Below are positions 53,141 through 64,000 of a stretch of DNA of 64,000 bases, one piece after another. The notes beneath the pieces were generated by a model. That model searched no databases, was not told the origin of the DNA, and saw nothing but the letters and a program-made list of their open reading frames with translations. Made by a program: the position numbers and the translations under genes. Every line of letters begins with the position of its first letter. Position 1 is the first letter of the stretch. The stretch comes from Azadirachta indica (Eukaryota > Streptophyta > Magnoliopsida > Sapindales > Meliaceae): the NCBI GenBank assembly GCA_022749755.1, contig CM040445.1:14281182-14345181 (forward strand). The letters run 5' to 3'.

Positions 53141-55150
53141 ATTTGATTTTAATTTGGGGTATGAATTGTTTTTGGCCGAAGTTTTCTTTCTTAAAAAAAA
53201 TATATTAACATTAAAATAGATTTTGAATTCAAATAGAGTTAGAATTTTGCTTACAGTTTACCTAGACTCTTGAATATAGTATCAAATATATCTACTCATT
53301 TTCTGAAATTTCTTTCCAATGAAGTATTCTAGATAATGTGAGATTTCTACTTCCTAAACTCAATGTCTGCTCACACTTTTGTAAGATAGATTCCACTTCA
53401 TACACTCATATATACATACACACACACACATATATATATATATAATGTTCAAGTATTTGTAAGATAGATTTTGCCTCACACAAGGAAGTACCCACACAAG
53501 GTTTTTTTTGTTTATTTGTCTATGGTGTTTGCAATTAAACGCTTGTGTTATGAACTCTAATAATCTAGTGGTAAAGTGTTTACATCTTCTTTTTTTTCAA
53601 GGAATCATATATTATGGATAGCGCTCAACTATTGAATTTTATTTTGACTCCACTCTTCTTTGGATAAATTTTTTTATATTGATTTTGAATTGATATTGTT
53701 GTATTGGTGTAGGTTTTTTCTCCGTTAAAAAATATTAAATTTGCATATTAGTGTCGGACTATCAACACCCTACAAATTTCTTACATGTATTGTTTCCGTT
53801 ATGATTCTTTACATTTGATGAGACTTTGTGTTGATTTTAGTCCTTATAATAAACTATGAACGTGGCATGTATATAAAGCAATGTATTGCCACTAGCGTTT
53901 GGGAAGAGGGACAGTGAAAAGAATGAGAAGTATAGGAAAGAAAGGTAATTTTCTTCCGTTTGGAAATGGGGATAAAAAATGAGAGAAAAAGTAATTTTTA
54001 TTTGAGTTAAGTTTAAATAAATCATCCATTTTATGTTTCATAATCATTTTTTTTCTAATATTTAATTTGTTAAAATTTAATTAAAAGTACTCCAAAAATG
54101 TTACACATAGTATACGTATGACATTCATATAATATTTGCAATAAATTATACATTAAATGTAATGAAATAAGTCATTATTTTAATTATAACAACAGTCATT
54201 AATCAGAATATAAATTTTATATCCCAATCTTATAATTACAACTATATATTCTTAAGATTTTATTAGTCTTATTTTACTCTTTTTTTATCTACACAGTACT
54301 TAATTAAATTTTAAATTTACGAAAAATCATTTAATAAACTATAGTGGAACATTTGGTAAAAATAATAACAATTTATTTCTCATTATTCATGGAATGATCA
54401 AGGTTCATATTGTATAGAATAACAGAGATTTCTTGTAAATTTTATGTCAAAATCTCCCCACACTTTTTTTGGGTTTTCTTTCTTTATATCATTTTTTTTT
54501 CATAAATTTACATTAACAAACGTTTATGTCTATTATATGATATGAGAATAAATTTGTATCAAATAGTAGACTCATTTAAAAAATAATAAATATCATATTA
54601 TTTATCACATCAATTAAAATATATAATTTTAAAATTAATATTTTTTACTTATAAATAGAGTTAGTTTACACACTAAAAAAAAAATAATTAATATATATAT
54701 ATCTATATATTCAATCAAAAGTCATCATCCTGTGAATTATTTTTAATTATCAACAATCTTTTTTAACATTAATTTGTAGGGCATATACTATCAGTTTAAT
54801 TAAGATAAAGATGCATGCATGTATGCGAACCCGAAATTCTACTCCTTAATTAATTTGATGGAATTCAATTCACCCATCAAAAGAAGCAAATGGGACAAGT
54901 GAAAAAACATTTTAATGTCTTTTTCTCACAAGCTATGCAGCACGAATATAGAGAATAATTAATTAATTGATGGAAAGTAGGAGTCATTTTTGAACCGGTG
55001 AAAAGTCTCTTCACCAACTGCAGCAGTTGCTTGACCATATGGTGATATGGATATTGTTGTTGAATCTACTATACACACTTTACATAGAGCCATGCGCATT
55101 GGTTAGGGCATGCACGTAGTAGCCCTGTGCTTGCCGTCGGGTTACCTTTA

Positions 55151-55175
55151 GCTTTGCTTTGCTTTGCTTTGCTTT
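55151..55175. repeat. (GCTTT)5 pentanucleotide microsatellite
   Basis: Five uninterrupted GCTTT units are followed by a diverged GATTT. It is a simple tandem repeat without other evident features. Confidence 0.9.
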
Positions 55176-55285
55176 GATTTGATATACTTGCTTTCAAATA
55201 ATTTATAGCTAGCTAGCTTCAGCTACCAAAATGTCTCTTTCAATTGACAATTAAACAAAACCGTGCGTACTGTCATCATTAATTT

Positions 55286-56720
55286 TTAGAATATTTTTAA
55301 TTTTGATAATATTTTATTATAATACAACAAATATTAAAACGTTACAATATAATTCACAAAGACGTCATTTATCACAATTAGGCTTGTTAAAAAACTCGAG
55401 CCCGGCCCTGTTCGGATAAAATTTGACTTTTAGGATCAAGTTAAAGCCGATCCTAAAAGTAGATTAGACCAGTCTAATCCAAGTTAAATCTGTCTTTAAA
55501 TTATTTGAAGTTTGATTGGATCGGATCTTATCAAAACCCGATCTAAAAATAAAAAATAATATTAAATTTATTAAAAGTTTAAATTTTTTATCTGATTAAG
55601 AAATATTAAACCCCAATTTATAAAAAATAAAAATGGATTCGAACTTAAATTTTTGTCAAGTCTAATTTCAACTAAGTATTTTTTCATTAATTTCATCAAT
55701 TAGTATAGGGGCAAAAGCATTTTTTATTTAAATTTTAATAAAAATCTTATCTAACTACTTCAAATTTGAAATTATCTCATTATAATACAATATAACATAA
55801 GAAAATTTGCTTATCATAAGTGAAACCTTAGATATGAGGTTGTTAATAATATCTTATCACTACATCAATTACACAAATTGAATTATTTGTCAAAGTTGGC
55901 CATATATAATTATAAAAAAGACGTTCATAATAAGAAATTATTTTTATTATTATTATAAAGTCTAAATTAGATTTATTAAATATATGTTTTATTAGTGTTA
56001 AATTTATATTTATTAATACCAATCAAAATAATTTTTTTATTGTTTAATATATTATTTATTTAAAATAAAATTTGAAATTATTGTTAATAATTAATAATGA
56101 AATTTAAATTATAAATTTTAAGTTAATTATTTTTTTTAAAATTTGATAGTAATACATTATTTTAGAAAATTAAAATTAAAATTAAATTAAATATTTATTA
56201 ACAAAATTAAATTTTTAAACAATTATAATTATTTATTAGCATTTAATTTTAAAGTAAACAATCTACTAAACAAACATATTCGCATTAAACAAATTATTTT
56301 TTTTTATTAATATTAATAAATTATAAATTTAACACTAATAAAATATATGATTAATAAATATAATTTAAAATTTATTAATAAAAATAAAAATAATTTCTTA
56401 TCAAGCAAATCCTTTGTAAATTATATATGATCAATTTTGAAAAATAATTTAAAATATGTGAGTGGTGTAATAGTAAGAAGCATGTCAATTTTGAAAAATA
56501 ATTTAACAATTTCATGTCCTAAATACTTTGTTAAAATTTGAAATAGTTGACTGAGATTTTTATTAAAACTTAAAGCAAAAAAATGTTTTTACCCCTCTAC
56601 TAATTAATAGAATTAATGAAAAAAATAATTAGTTAAGATGAATGATGTTTTTATTAATTGTATTGTAGTATTATAATATTTTATTATATCATAATAAAAT
56701 ATCATTAAAACTAAAATAAT
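55286..56720. mobile_element. ~1.4-kb long-armed foldback element, interrupted by a nested insertion
   Basis: The left arm (55286-55377 and 55664 to about 56100) is matched by the reverse complement of the right arm (about 56200-56720). Clear paired blocks are the outer 'gatattttattat' segments near 55306 and 56700, 'ttttcattaattt' near 55682 with its complement near 56610, 'catatataatt' near 55900 with its complement near 56420, and 'ttttattagtgttaaattta' near 55987 with its complement near 56330. There is no coding capacity. Removing the 284-bp insertion restores continuous pairing, which shows the order of events. This is a large non-autonomous hairpin element of uncertain superfamily. Confidence 0.7.
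55380..55663. mobile_element. 284-bp miniature inverted-repeat element nested in the foldback arm
   Basis: The ends are inverted repeats: AGGCTTGTTAAAAA at the left and, complemented, AGACTTGACAAAAA at the right. It is flanked by AATT on both sides (55376-55379 and 55664-55667), a possible 4-bp target duplication. The interior, with 'CCCGGCCCTGTTCGG' near its left end, is GC-richer than its surroundings. It interrupts one arm of the larger foldback element, so it inserted later. Confidence 0.6.
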
Positions 56721-57224
56721 CAGCTGAAAATATCTCTTAATTGTAAGACATTAGATGTATCTATTTGAATGTATATCCGATTAATTTGGAAATTGAAATC
56801 GAGAGAAGAGAATCCAACATAATTGACATGGGAGAAAATCTAATCGAGCCTGATCTGACAAGAATCCTTTTCCTCCATATTCTTGACGATCTTTTTGTTT
56901 ATATGCATTCATATGCAGTTGTGTTAATGCCCTTAGACGTTCTTTCAATAAATAACCCTTCTTAGCGATTATGGCAATGGCAGGATTTCATATACTGAGG
57001 TGAAAATGAGATTGAGAAGTCATCGATTTGTGTGTCAGAATCAACCAGAATGTAGACAACACTGTACCCTTTTGTTGACTATTTTGTTACCGACTGTAAT
57101 TTTAATATTTCAAAAGAGACCAACAAATCTAATAGAACAAGCAGAATCTAAAAAGATCAGATGCACATCTACACAAACAAATCTGAAATCTCCATTCCTA
57201 CTAATACTCCTCCTCCCTATAATG

Positions 57225-57257
<33 letters not shown>

Positions 57258-57350
57258 TTTTATTGATTGTACAATCCAACCCTACTTACCTCACCGACCG
57301 CTCATTATTACCCAATACTACTACCATCTATGTACGTCTCCTCTACATTA

Positions 57351-57392
<42 letters not shown>

Positions 57393-57674
57393 CAAGTTTC
57401 ACTTTTAAACAGTTGGGGAATCGTGTTGCCTTTGCCTTTCCAAAGTGAAACCGACTGAGAAGATAACTCTTCGTACATGCCTACCTACCCTAGCATTCAA
57501 GTTTTTATTTTTTGTCCGGTTGATGTTGAATTCGTTTTCTCATTTTGTAATTTTTGTGATTTGCAGCTCGTTTGATTTTAGAGGGAAACCAAAAAAACCT
57601 TTTGTCAGTTTCTTGCTTCAATAACAATTTCAAATAAAAACAATCTTTCTTTGTTTTAAATTTCAGAGGGAAAA
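56721..57674. other. non-coding region between the foldback element and the SINE
   Basis: About 950 bases without a supported gene. It contains an (AAT)n run (about 57226-57257) and a (TC)n run (57361-57389), listed separately. The open frames here are short and partly made of these repeats. Confidence 0.5.
57226..57389. repeat. (AAT)n and (TC)n microsatellites
   Basis: About 32 bases of AAT repeat and, 100 bases further on, 29 bases of TC repeat lie in non-coding DNA. The TC run has the look of a C/T-rich leader, but no gene start follows. Confidence 0.85.
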
Positions 57675-57881
57675 GCCATCCAGGCTAATGGTTGGAGCCC
57701 ATTCTCTCCTCACCCAGGGGATGCGTTCGAACCCTATAGGGATTCCACAGAATTTCCCTCATACTTCGCGAGAGTTGCCACTAATGTGGGTTTTGGTAAA
57801 ACTGCACTGTAGACATTCGATCTACGTATCAATAAATTGTAATATGTAATCTTCAACAAAATATTGAAAAAAAAAAAAAAA
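57675..57881 (+). mobile_element. tRNA-derived SINE
   Basis: About 207 bases starting GCCATCCAGGCTAATGG, which resembles a tRNA A-box region (GGCTAATGGTTGG), followed about 35 bases later by a B-box CGTTCGAACCC (57724-57734), and ending in a 15-base poly-A tail (57867-57881). The flanks GGGAAAA (57668-57674) and GGAAAA (57882-57887) look like a short target-site duplication. This arrangement is diagnostic of a SINE transcribed by RNA polymerase III and mobilised by a LINE. It lies close to the 3' end of TAF2, on the opposite strand. Confidence 0.75.
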
Positions 57882-58186
57882 GGAAAATTACTATGATAAA
57901 ACATCATTTTCCAAGCATCAATTATCAAAACTTTAGTGATAACAGGACTTCAAAAACATTATCTTCTAATTACTTGAAATGTTTTGACGATAAGCCTAGA
58001 CAGGCAACGATTGATATTGAGTGCCAAAAATTTCATTGCAGGACTGAGAAAAGATGGACAAGATAAATCGTAGAGTGCCTCACATCAACAGTCTAATTCT
58101 ACGCATTGCCGCTGAGGTACAAACTAAGAGACAAAAATTGTTTTATGGTAACAGCTATACATAGAATTGGATAATAACTATATACA
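57882..58186. other. TAF2 3' flanking region
   Basis: About 300 bases between the SINE and the TAF2 stop codon. Most of it is probably TAF2 3' untranslated region on the minus strand. No other feature is visible. Confidence 0.5.
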
Positions 58187-61100
58187 TTATAATTTATTCT
58201 GAGTTCTATTTTTAATTTTTATTCGGAATTTTGGGGCAGAACTACCTTCTGATGGCTCCGTTTTAGTTTCTACCTTCGTGATCACTACTTTTGATCCACT
58301 GGGTTCATTTGGTTTCAATTGCACAGTTGCTATCTCGATGTTGGATTCCTCCTTTTTAGCAGACAACTCTACCGGAGGCGCCTTCGCCTCATCGCTCAGC
58401 AGCTTGGCCAACTCTTTCTCCTTTCGTTTTTTCTCTTTCTTTAGACGTTTCCTCTCCAAATACTCCGGATCTTCCCTGTTCCGTTTCTTTTCTTTCTCTT
58501 TCTTCTTCTCCTTCTCTTTTCCATGGAAAGGTGAAATCACTGTACCTAATGAACCACCATTGAGATCATGCCTTCCACCAGAGAGGGTTTGAAGGCTTGC
58601 ATATTTCTGAGCATCAGTATCTACATTATTATCTTGCATGATGCTGGGTGACGAAGGATCATCAGGCTGCATGTGCACAGATACTTTGCTTGAATCGGCA
58701 GTGCACTGGAGTTCCTTTCCAAAATTATCACCTTCGCTTGGAAGTTTTGCACTTCCGATGCTAGCAGTCATCCGGGACCCATGTTCATGACATGAATTGA
58801 CCTCCTCAATGTTTTGATTACTAAAGCTCACAGCCTCTGCTGAATTCCTTTGTGGTGCATCCACGGAAACAGAACTGCTGGTGCCACGATCAGTTTCACG
58901 ATTTCCACCTAGAGTTCTATTATCAGCCTCCTCTGCTCTACTAGTAGCTGTAGATTGTTTAACCTTAATCTTAACAACTGGCATCTTCCTTTCTTGACTG
59001 TTGGAAACAGTATCTGCATCCTTAGAAACTTCTGGGACTGGCACTTTCCGTTCATGACCATTGGAATCGACATCTGCTTCCTTGGGAACTTCTGGAACAA
59101 TTAATACATTCTCTTCGTGACCATTGGCAACACAATCAACTTCCTTGGAAGCATCATGATTAGCCACATTTTCCTGTGAAACATTTGGAGCATCCAAAGA
59201 AGGTTCTGTTCGCTTCATTTCTGTGACAAAAGATGCAAAAATGTTCTTCTGCTCACTAGTTTCTGCATCACCTAGAAGCAACAATTTATCTCTGGGCACT
59301 CCATATAGAGTGGGGGCTCTGAAAAGCAAGTCAAATTTCGATCTTAAATTAGTTTTGCATATAGGATTTTGGGTGTACACAGTTAAGATACACAAAGAAG
59401 TTCCTTTAAATTGGAAGGAGAGAAAACGCAGACAATTTCAGGATATAATTTTGCAAAATCATTCCCATCCAAGGAAAATGGCAAGTGTAACACCTCCTCA
59501 CTTCTGAAATGTGGGCAACCACAGGAAACGAGAAAATGATAAAAAATTAATATGAAAGTTAACTGTAACAGCTACATTGAACAAAACTGTTTGTTTGAGG
59601 GTCAAAGGAATTAGACCAATTGATAGGAAAGAAGAGTAGGTAGTGGTGACAAACCAATTTTATTTTACCTCCTTTTGCCTTTGCAAATTAGTGAACTTAC
59701 TAAGCTAAAATACACAGTTGGAATTTGAAAATTCAGCACACGTAAAAATAGGTATAATGCCTAAGAACCCAAACCTAAAACTAAAGATCACTTCCATCCC
59801 ACCAGTTGTAATAACCGGTTGGCTATGGTATATATCTTGTTCTCTTGTATTTCCTTTTTCTAACTATATATGAAATCCTATTTACAATAAAGGACGTGGC
59901 AGAAAGAAAATGCCTCAAAGGGATAAGCACAAACTGATACTACAATTCAAACCCTACTTGCTGGGTTATTACAATGGACTGCAGTTCTGCCATAGTATCT
60001 CATACCTATATATAGAAACGATGTGGACTACAAATGTTAAAAGTGGCTTCTTGCAATAAACTACAGGTTGGAACACAAGCACTTCATTTAGTGGAGTATT
60101 CCATCTCAAAATTTATTTTATTAAATTCTTCTAAATTTTATTTTATTAAAAATAAAATTCATCATATTATTTTTTTACCAATATAGTTGGAGTAAATCAG
60201 CTTAGTTTTGACAGTAAAGTTTCAAGTCTTTCCCAAAAGCTTTAGCTGTTGTGCTTTCAAAACACAATAGAGGCACAGTAGCAACAAACAAAGCCTTAAT
60301 CTCTTCTAAGCTGAACTGGAGCAACCCCAACCATGACTCATAATGGCCTAACTACCAGCAGTAGAACTAACACTTTCTTCAAACTTTTCTAAAATGAAAA
60401 CCTTAAAAAGGGTACAATGTCAACCTCCTAAACATGCTTATGATTCCTGATATATGCTTAGTTGAGCCAACTTATTATCCTTTCAACCGTATTCAAATAT
60501 TTCCATGGTACTTATTTGATTAAATAAACACTTGGCTATTTTTGAGCCAACTTCAAAACATGAACCCAAGAGTTTCTGTTTTCAATCCTAAGAATACATA
60601 ACCAATGTGGTTTAAATATATTTACTTATTAGCTAGTAAAAAATCTTGATACATCAAAAAGCAAGTCAAAATGACATAATTAATTCACAAGTAAAATGAA
60701 CGAACTTTACTTGGGTTGATTTTGATTCCAAGGATGACAAAACCAGTGTGGTTAAAACAACATTTACTTATTAGCTGAAAAAAAAATCACAATACCCACC
60801 ACAATGCAATGCCAATGACATTACTGTCATACTATTACTTATAAAGGCAATTATTGGTCATTGATAACCAGATGTATATAACCTGATTGCTCTTTAATAA
60901 CTAGATTTATAATCCTGCAATGATTACCTCTATAAAAATTCAACCACCCTTTCTAAAAAGGAGAGATAATAGTGAACCCACCTTCCAGCAAGGATCTGTA
61001 AAATGCCAAACACGTGATGACGAAGGTATACATTATTGAATGCTATACGGCTTTCAAGCAGATTAAGCAAAGCCACGAGAGTTGCAGTCTGAACTTCATT

Positions 61101-62567
61101 ATTGGAATCAGATCCACCTTTTATCTGACATATTCGCACAGCATGAATACCCAATTTCACCTGCCCTGAAATCAAGGAATACTAGAAGTTACGAAAAAAA
61201 ACACTATCATTTTCAAGAACACTTGAACCCCCTATTAACAAAAGCTGAAGCCATAAAAAGATAGTTCTCCCTCTGAAAGGTTAAGAAGAAAAGAGAGAAA
61301 ACCTCTCAACGACGGCTCTTCTTCTACATATTTAATAAACAACAACAATGCTGCATCTAAGCCCTTGCATTGGAACTCAAGATCAAGGAGAGCTCTGCTC
61401 GCCTCAACTCGAACTTGCCATATTTTGTTGAAATTCCAAAATGGTTTAATAAGTTCAACAACATGATCCTGCAGGAATAGAGACCACAAGTAAATCAAGA
61501 TAAGTCTAGAATCAATCTATCACTAGAATGGGAGAAGAAAATACTTACAAGACAGATGAATCCAGAGAGCTTTAATGCAATTTGCGTCAAAGTTCGGATG
61601 CAACTGATTGTCAAGATCCCATTGTAGCTTGGCATCAGCCTAATGAATGCCATTTGATACAGAGTTAACGTCAATAATAGATACAAAGTGAACGCCATTT
61701 GATACACAGTTAATTCAATAGTTATTCTAAAAATGCATCCCAACTACAAAAAAATAATTTCACCTGTCAAACTGCAAAAGTCGATCAATGCGCTTGAGAA
61801 GAGATGATAAAAATAGAATACTCTGTTACAGATTAAAGATGTACAAAGTAAGCCTTTTGAGCACAAATCAAAATGTAGAGGAAAGAAATGAGGTTTTATA
61901 TTATAACATTTATGGATAATAACAAAATATAAGATGAGCATCCTAACTTTCCCATAATAAAAAAATATAAAACTTTCTCATCTAAGTCTAAATTGGTAGT
62001 TAAATCCACTACCTTGTCATAATACCCACAGGTGGAGTGAAGTGGATATAATGATAGGGGTAGCATACTAAGAAGCAATTTAGCTAGAAGATAACAAGCA
62101 TAACATATCACTGAGAAGCTCAAATTTTGAACAACACACTAAGCACCATGATAATCCTATAAGATTCCACCAAATTGGTACCATTTGTTACTTTACATGA
62201 TTCCTGAAGTTAACTTCAACGTAAATGTCGAATGTGCAAGAATCTCCAAATTTAGAATCAGATCTCAACTATACCAGTATTTTCTTTGGAAAATTCTGTT
62301 TGTTTGAACTTTTCATTCTTTAGCCTAAAAACTCTATGCACATATGGTTCATACAAATATATTACGGTTATGTGTATAGACAAGTAATAATTTGGATAAA
62401 TTGATAATGGGACAAGGGTCTATCAAAAAAGATGGCATTAACCAAAAGGAATCCATGAGACAAGAAGTATTAACCACCTGTTGCTCAAATTCAAGTTCAC
62501 CAACTGACTGGACCAGTGCAGCAAGCCAGAATACATCGGAGTAAGGATTCCCATTATTATCATTATA
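58187..62567 (-). CDS. TAF2: transcription initiation factor TFIID subunit 2 (TAF2), C-terminal part
   Basis: Six exons join in phase (minus strand, 5' to 3'): 62567-62478, 61822-61764, 61639-61549, 61468-61303, 61165-60982, 59318-58187, coding for 573 aa and the stop. TAF2 is a nuclear TFIID subunit related to M1 aminopeptidases that helps bind core-promoter DNA around the initiator. The pieces [38 protein letters not shown] and [16 protein letters not shown] belong to the helical-repeat region behind the peptidase-like domain. The last exon (377 aa) is plant-type: [20 protein letters not shown], then a disordered stretch with a threefold 20-aa repeat, then a lysine-rich tract ([32 protein letters not shown]) and a basic end [10 protein letters not shown]. 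Earlier exons lie beyond the right edge. The nearest missing exon is more than 1.4 kb upstream. Confidence 0.93.
58977..59156 (-). repeat. three in-frame 60-bp tandem repeats within TAF2
   Basis: Units at 58977-59036, 59037-59096 and 59097-59156 have the same 60-base period and encode related 20-residue segments, each with an (N/S)-(G/S)-(H/Q)-E core and a following valine/proline stretch ending VPEV or VVKI. The two distal units are closer to each other than to the third. They lie in a low-complexity part of the protein and keep the frame. Confidence 0.75.
59319..60981 (-). other. large intron of TAF2
   Basis: This 1.66-kb intron has a donor GGAAG|GTGGGT at 60982/60981 and an acceptor CTTTTCAG at 59319. 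It contains no exon-like sequence or recognised repeat. The plus-strand frame at 59223-59507 is only an antisense shadow of the last exon. Confidence 0.6.
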
Positions 62568-64000
62568 CTGTCGAACAACAGTGAAAATGAACAATGAGCT
62601 CAAAGGTATAACAGCAAACAGAAATAACTAAGACAGTGCCAAAAAGGAAAATAAAGCAAATAAAAAAAAAAAAAAGATGAGGATCATTGATGGTGAACCA
62701 TCACATGGTCAGTAAAAAAGACAAGAAAACTGGTTTTATTCTTTTAACATTCAATTTAAATAAAATCCATGAAAGAAAATTTTTGAAAGTACTACTAAAT
62801 CAATTCTTACACCAAAGGACAGTCACTTGACAGCATGAAAATCTAGTTATTCAATAAATATTTCTGTAGTACCATGTCCTTGGCTATTGCTTCCATCCTT
62901 CTCTATAACTAGGCAAAGCTTTAGAGGATTCAAAAGAAATGCAGAAGTACTAGAAAGCAGATATTTCACAGGACAAGACATGAGCAAAGGTGTTGAGTGT
63001 GACAGTCATACAGTTCCACTGGATAAGAACATAGTGACACAGGCGGGATAGCGAGTAGGATAAAAATACCTTGTCGAACGCCGAATCTCATTCGGTTCTT
63101 TGATGCAGTGGATTAAATAAACGTTCTAACGGGATTAGATATCGTTCTAACCCTAACGACTCAAAACACAAGTGTCTAGATAACAATCCTATGAGAGACA
63201 AAATCAAAGGGGAATATTTTATTGAATAAAAAAATTATTCAAAATAATAACATAAACTCTCTATATATAGTAGAGAAAACCCAGCATTACAAGTCAACTC
63301 AAATTAGGAAAAGAACTCGTACTTAAATAAGAAAACTAAGAATTAAATCACAAATTAAATTGGTAAGAATAAAAGACTTTCTAAATTAATTAAATTCTAA
63401 AATTATCCTACATCAGATAGCCATAATGTGCAAAAACGTTGGTTTAAGAAATGGAAGCAGTATCATCATCAACCAACACAGAAAGGAATATAGATGCAAT
63501 CAAGAACCTTGATTGAATTTGAAAGAATTATTGTAACATTTAACGTATACACCAGTCGGTTAATGAATAAATAAGGCTCTACTCATGATAACTATACTAA
63601 TGGAGAAAAGGAAAATGTAATCTGTGAGACTTAAGGCACGAGATTGTCTTAAGGGAGCCAAACAAGAGCAGCTAAACAAATCTACCAGATGGAGAAAGTA
63701 CTAATGACTTATATTACCACGTTCTCATTGAGCATCTCTATCATTGACTTCATGAGCAATAATAATGACCCAAATATACACTAATTTCAAATGCTCTGTG
63801 AATGTAGTTTAAGTCACTCTTTTTTCTATTGAAGTGTTGCCAATACCCAAATATACAGTAAGGATATTTTGGGACACAGCGCAAGTTAGACAGGGCAAGA
63901 TTAGTACTTTGTTTGATTAAGTCAGTGCCATCATATGATATACAATTTTAGTTTATTGTTGATAAACACAAAGAAATACAGGTCCATGGAAATGAATTAG
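62568..64000 (-). other. TAF2 intron running to the right edge of the window
   Basis: The acceptor GACAG lies immediately upstream (on the minus strand) of the exon at 62567. No further TAF2 exon was recognised up to 64000, although the family has more coding sequence upstream, so this should be intron. It contains a solo LTR (63052-63415). Confidence 0.55.
63052..63415 (-). mobile_element. solo LTR (Copia-like) in a TAF2 intron
   Basis: A 364-bp element is bounded by a perfect 5-bp target duplication GATAG (63047-63051 and 63416-63420). In the minus orientation it starts TGATGTAGGATAA and ends TTATCCTACTCG, a short inverted repeat in which the canonical final CA has changed. Inside, in the same orientation, are a TATA-like CTATATATAGAGAG (near 63250) and, downstream of it, an AATAAAAT polyadenylation motif (near 63220), in the order expected for an LTR. 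No internal retroelement sequence remains, so it probably arose by recombination between two LTRs. Confidence 0.75.

Larger units (their letters stand above)
40965..55285. other. long non-coding interval downstream of the TCP gene
   Basis: About 14 kb with no supported protein gene. The first part is the TCP 3' region. Open frames here are short and lack codon character. Listed separately are a small foldback (44955-45056), a GA/poly-G tract (46439-46539) and a cluster of splice-like signals (52270-53140). An A30 run lies at 50069-50098 and (GCTTT)5 at 55151-55175. Region 50230-51020 has ends of the 'TTTGATTTGAAGAATACAAAG' and 'TTATCAAACCAAACAAG' type that may mark another degenerate miniature element. 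A C/T-rich, leader-like stretch on the minus strand (about 46480-45880) contains several TAGGGTTT motifs and might belong to an untranslated transcript. Confidence 0.45.

Noticed and set aside
53550..53590. TCTAGTGGTAAAGTG resembling a tRNA A-box
   Set aside because: No matching B-box follows at the expected spacing.
57000..57448. Overlapping short plus-strand frames with Asn or Ser-Leu runs
   Set aside because: They are translations of AAT and TC microsatellites.
58278..58592. Plus-strand frame opposite the TAF2 last exon
   Set aside because: It is an antisense shadow of the lysine-rich coding sequence, giving Phe/Ser-rich nonsense.
1..64000. CRISPR arrays, bacterial operons, phage or viral genes
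   Set aside because: The window has spliced plant genes throughout. No spaced repeats of CRISPR type and no prokaryotic or viral gene signatures were seen.

Overview
This window looks like a piece of an ordinary nuclear chromosome from a dicot plant, probably a proanthocyanidin-making, often woody species. The DNA is AT-rich, genes are split by many GT-AG introns, and microsatellites, hairpin-type miniature elements, a SINE and a solo LTR lie between and inside genes. It encodes leucoanthocyanidin reductase, which Arabidopsis lacks. I cannot name the species. There is no sign of bacterial, viral or organellar DNA.

Five protein genes are supported, and four could be assembled exon by exon with consistent reading phase. 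(1) 4557-7890, plus strand: leucoanthocyanidin reductase (LAR), 5 exons, 363 aa. (2) 8726-17136, minus: a multi-pass membrane RING-finger protein of the transmembrane Fragile-X-F-associated (TMEM185-like) family, 14 exons, 465 aa. (3) 20004-29447, minus: the mismatch-repair ATPase MSH2, 13 exons, 944 aa. (4) 39668/39699-40964, plus: a CYC/TB1-class TCP transcription factor of the BRANCHED1/TCP18 type, 2 coding exons, with an apparent one-base frameshift near its N-terminus. (5) 58187-62567, minus: the last six exons (573 aa) of TFIID subunit TAF2, which continues beyond the right edge.

Layout: 1-4.5 kb is AT-rich intergenic DNA and the LAR promoter. LAR and the RING gene converge tail to tail. 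The RING gene and MSH2 are co-oriented. About 10 kb of AT-rich DNA separates MSH2 from the TCP gene, and about 17 kb without a convincing protein gene separates the TCP gene from TAF2. That long stretch holds a nested pair of hairpin elements, a small telobox-containing foldback, a SINE, long microsatellites and one cluster of splice-like signals.

The genes are not an operon or pathway. They form a conserved chromosomal neighbourhood: from memory, Arabidopsis keeps MSH2 near BRC1/TCP18 on chromosome 3, TCP12 near one RING paralogue on chromosome 1, and another RING paralogue beside TAF2 on chromosome 1. The window therefore looks like an unfractionated ancestral block. I found no new multi-gene system. 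The most noteworthy points are the displaced reading frame of the TCP gene, a decayed tandem copy of the MSH2 Walker-B exon, and the large nested foldback elements.
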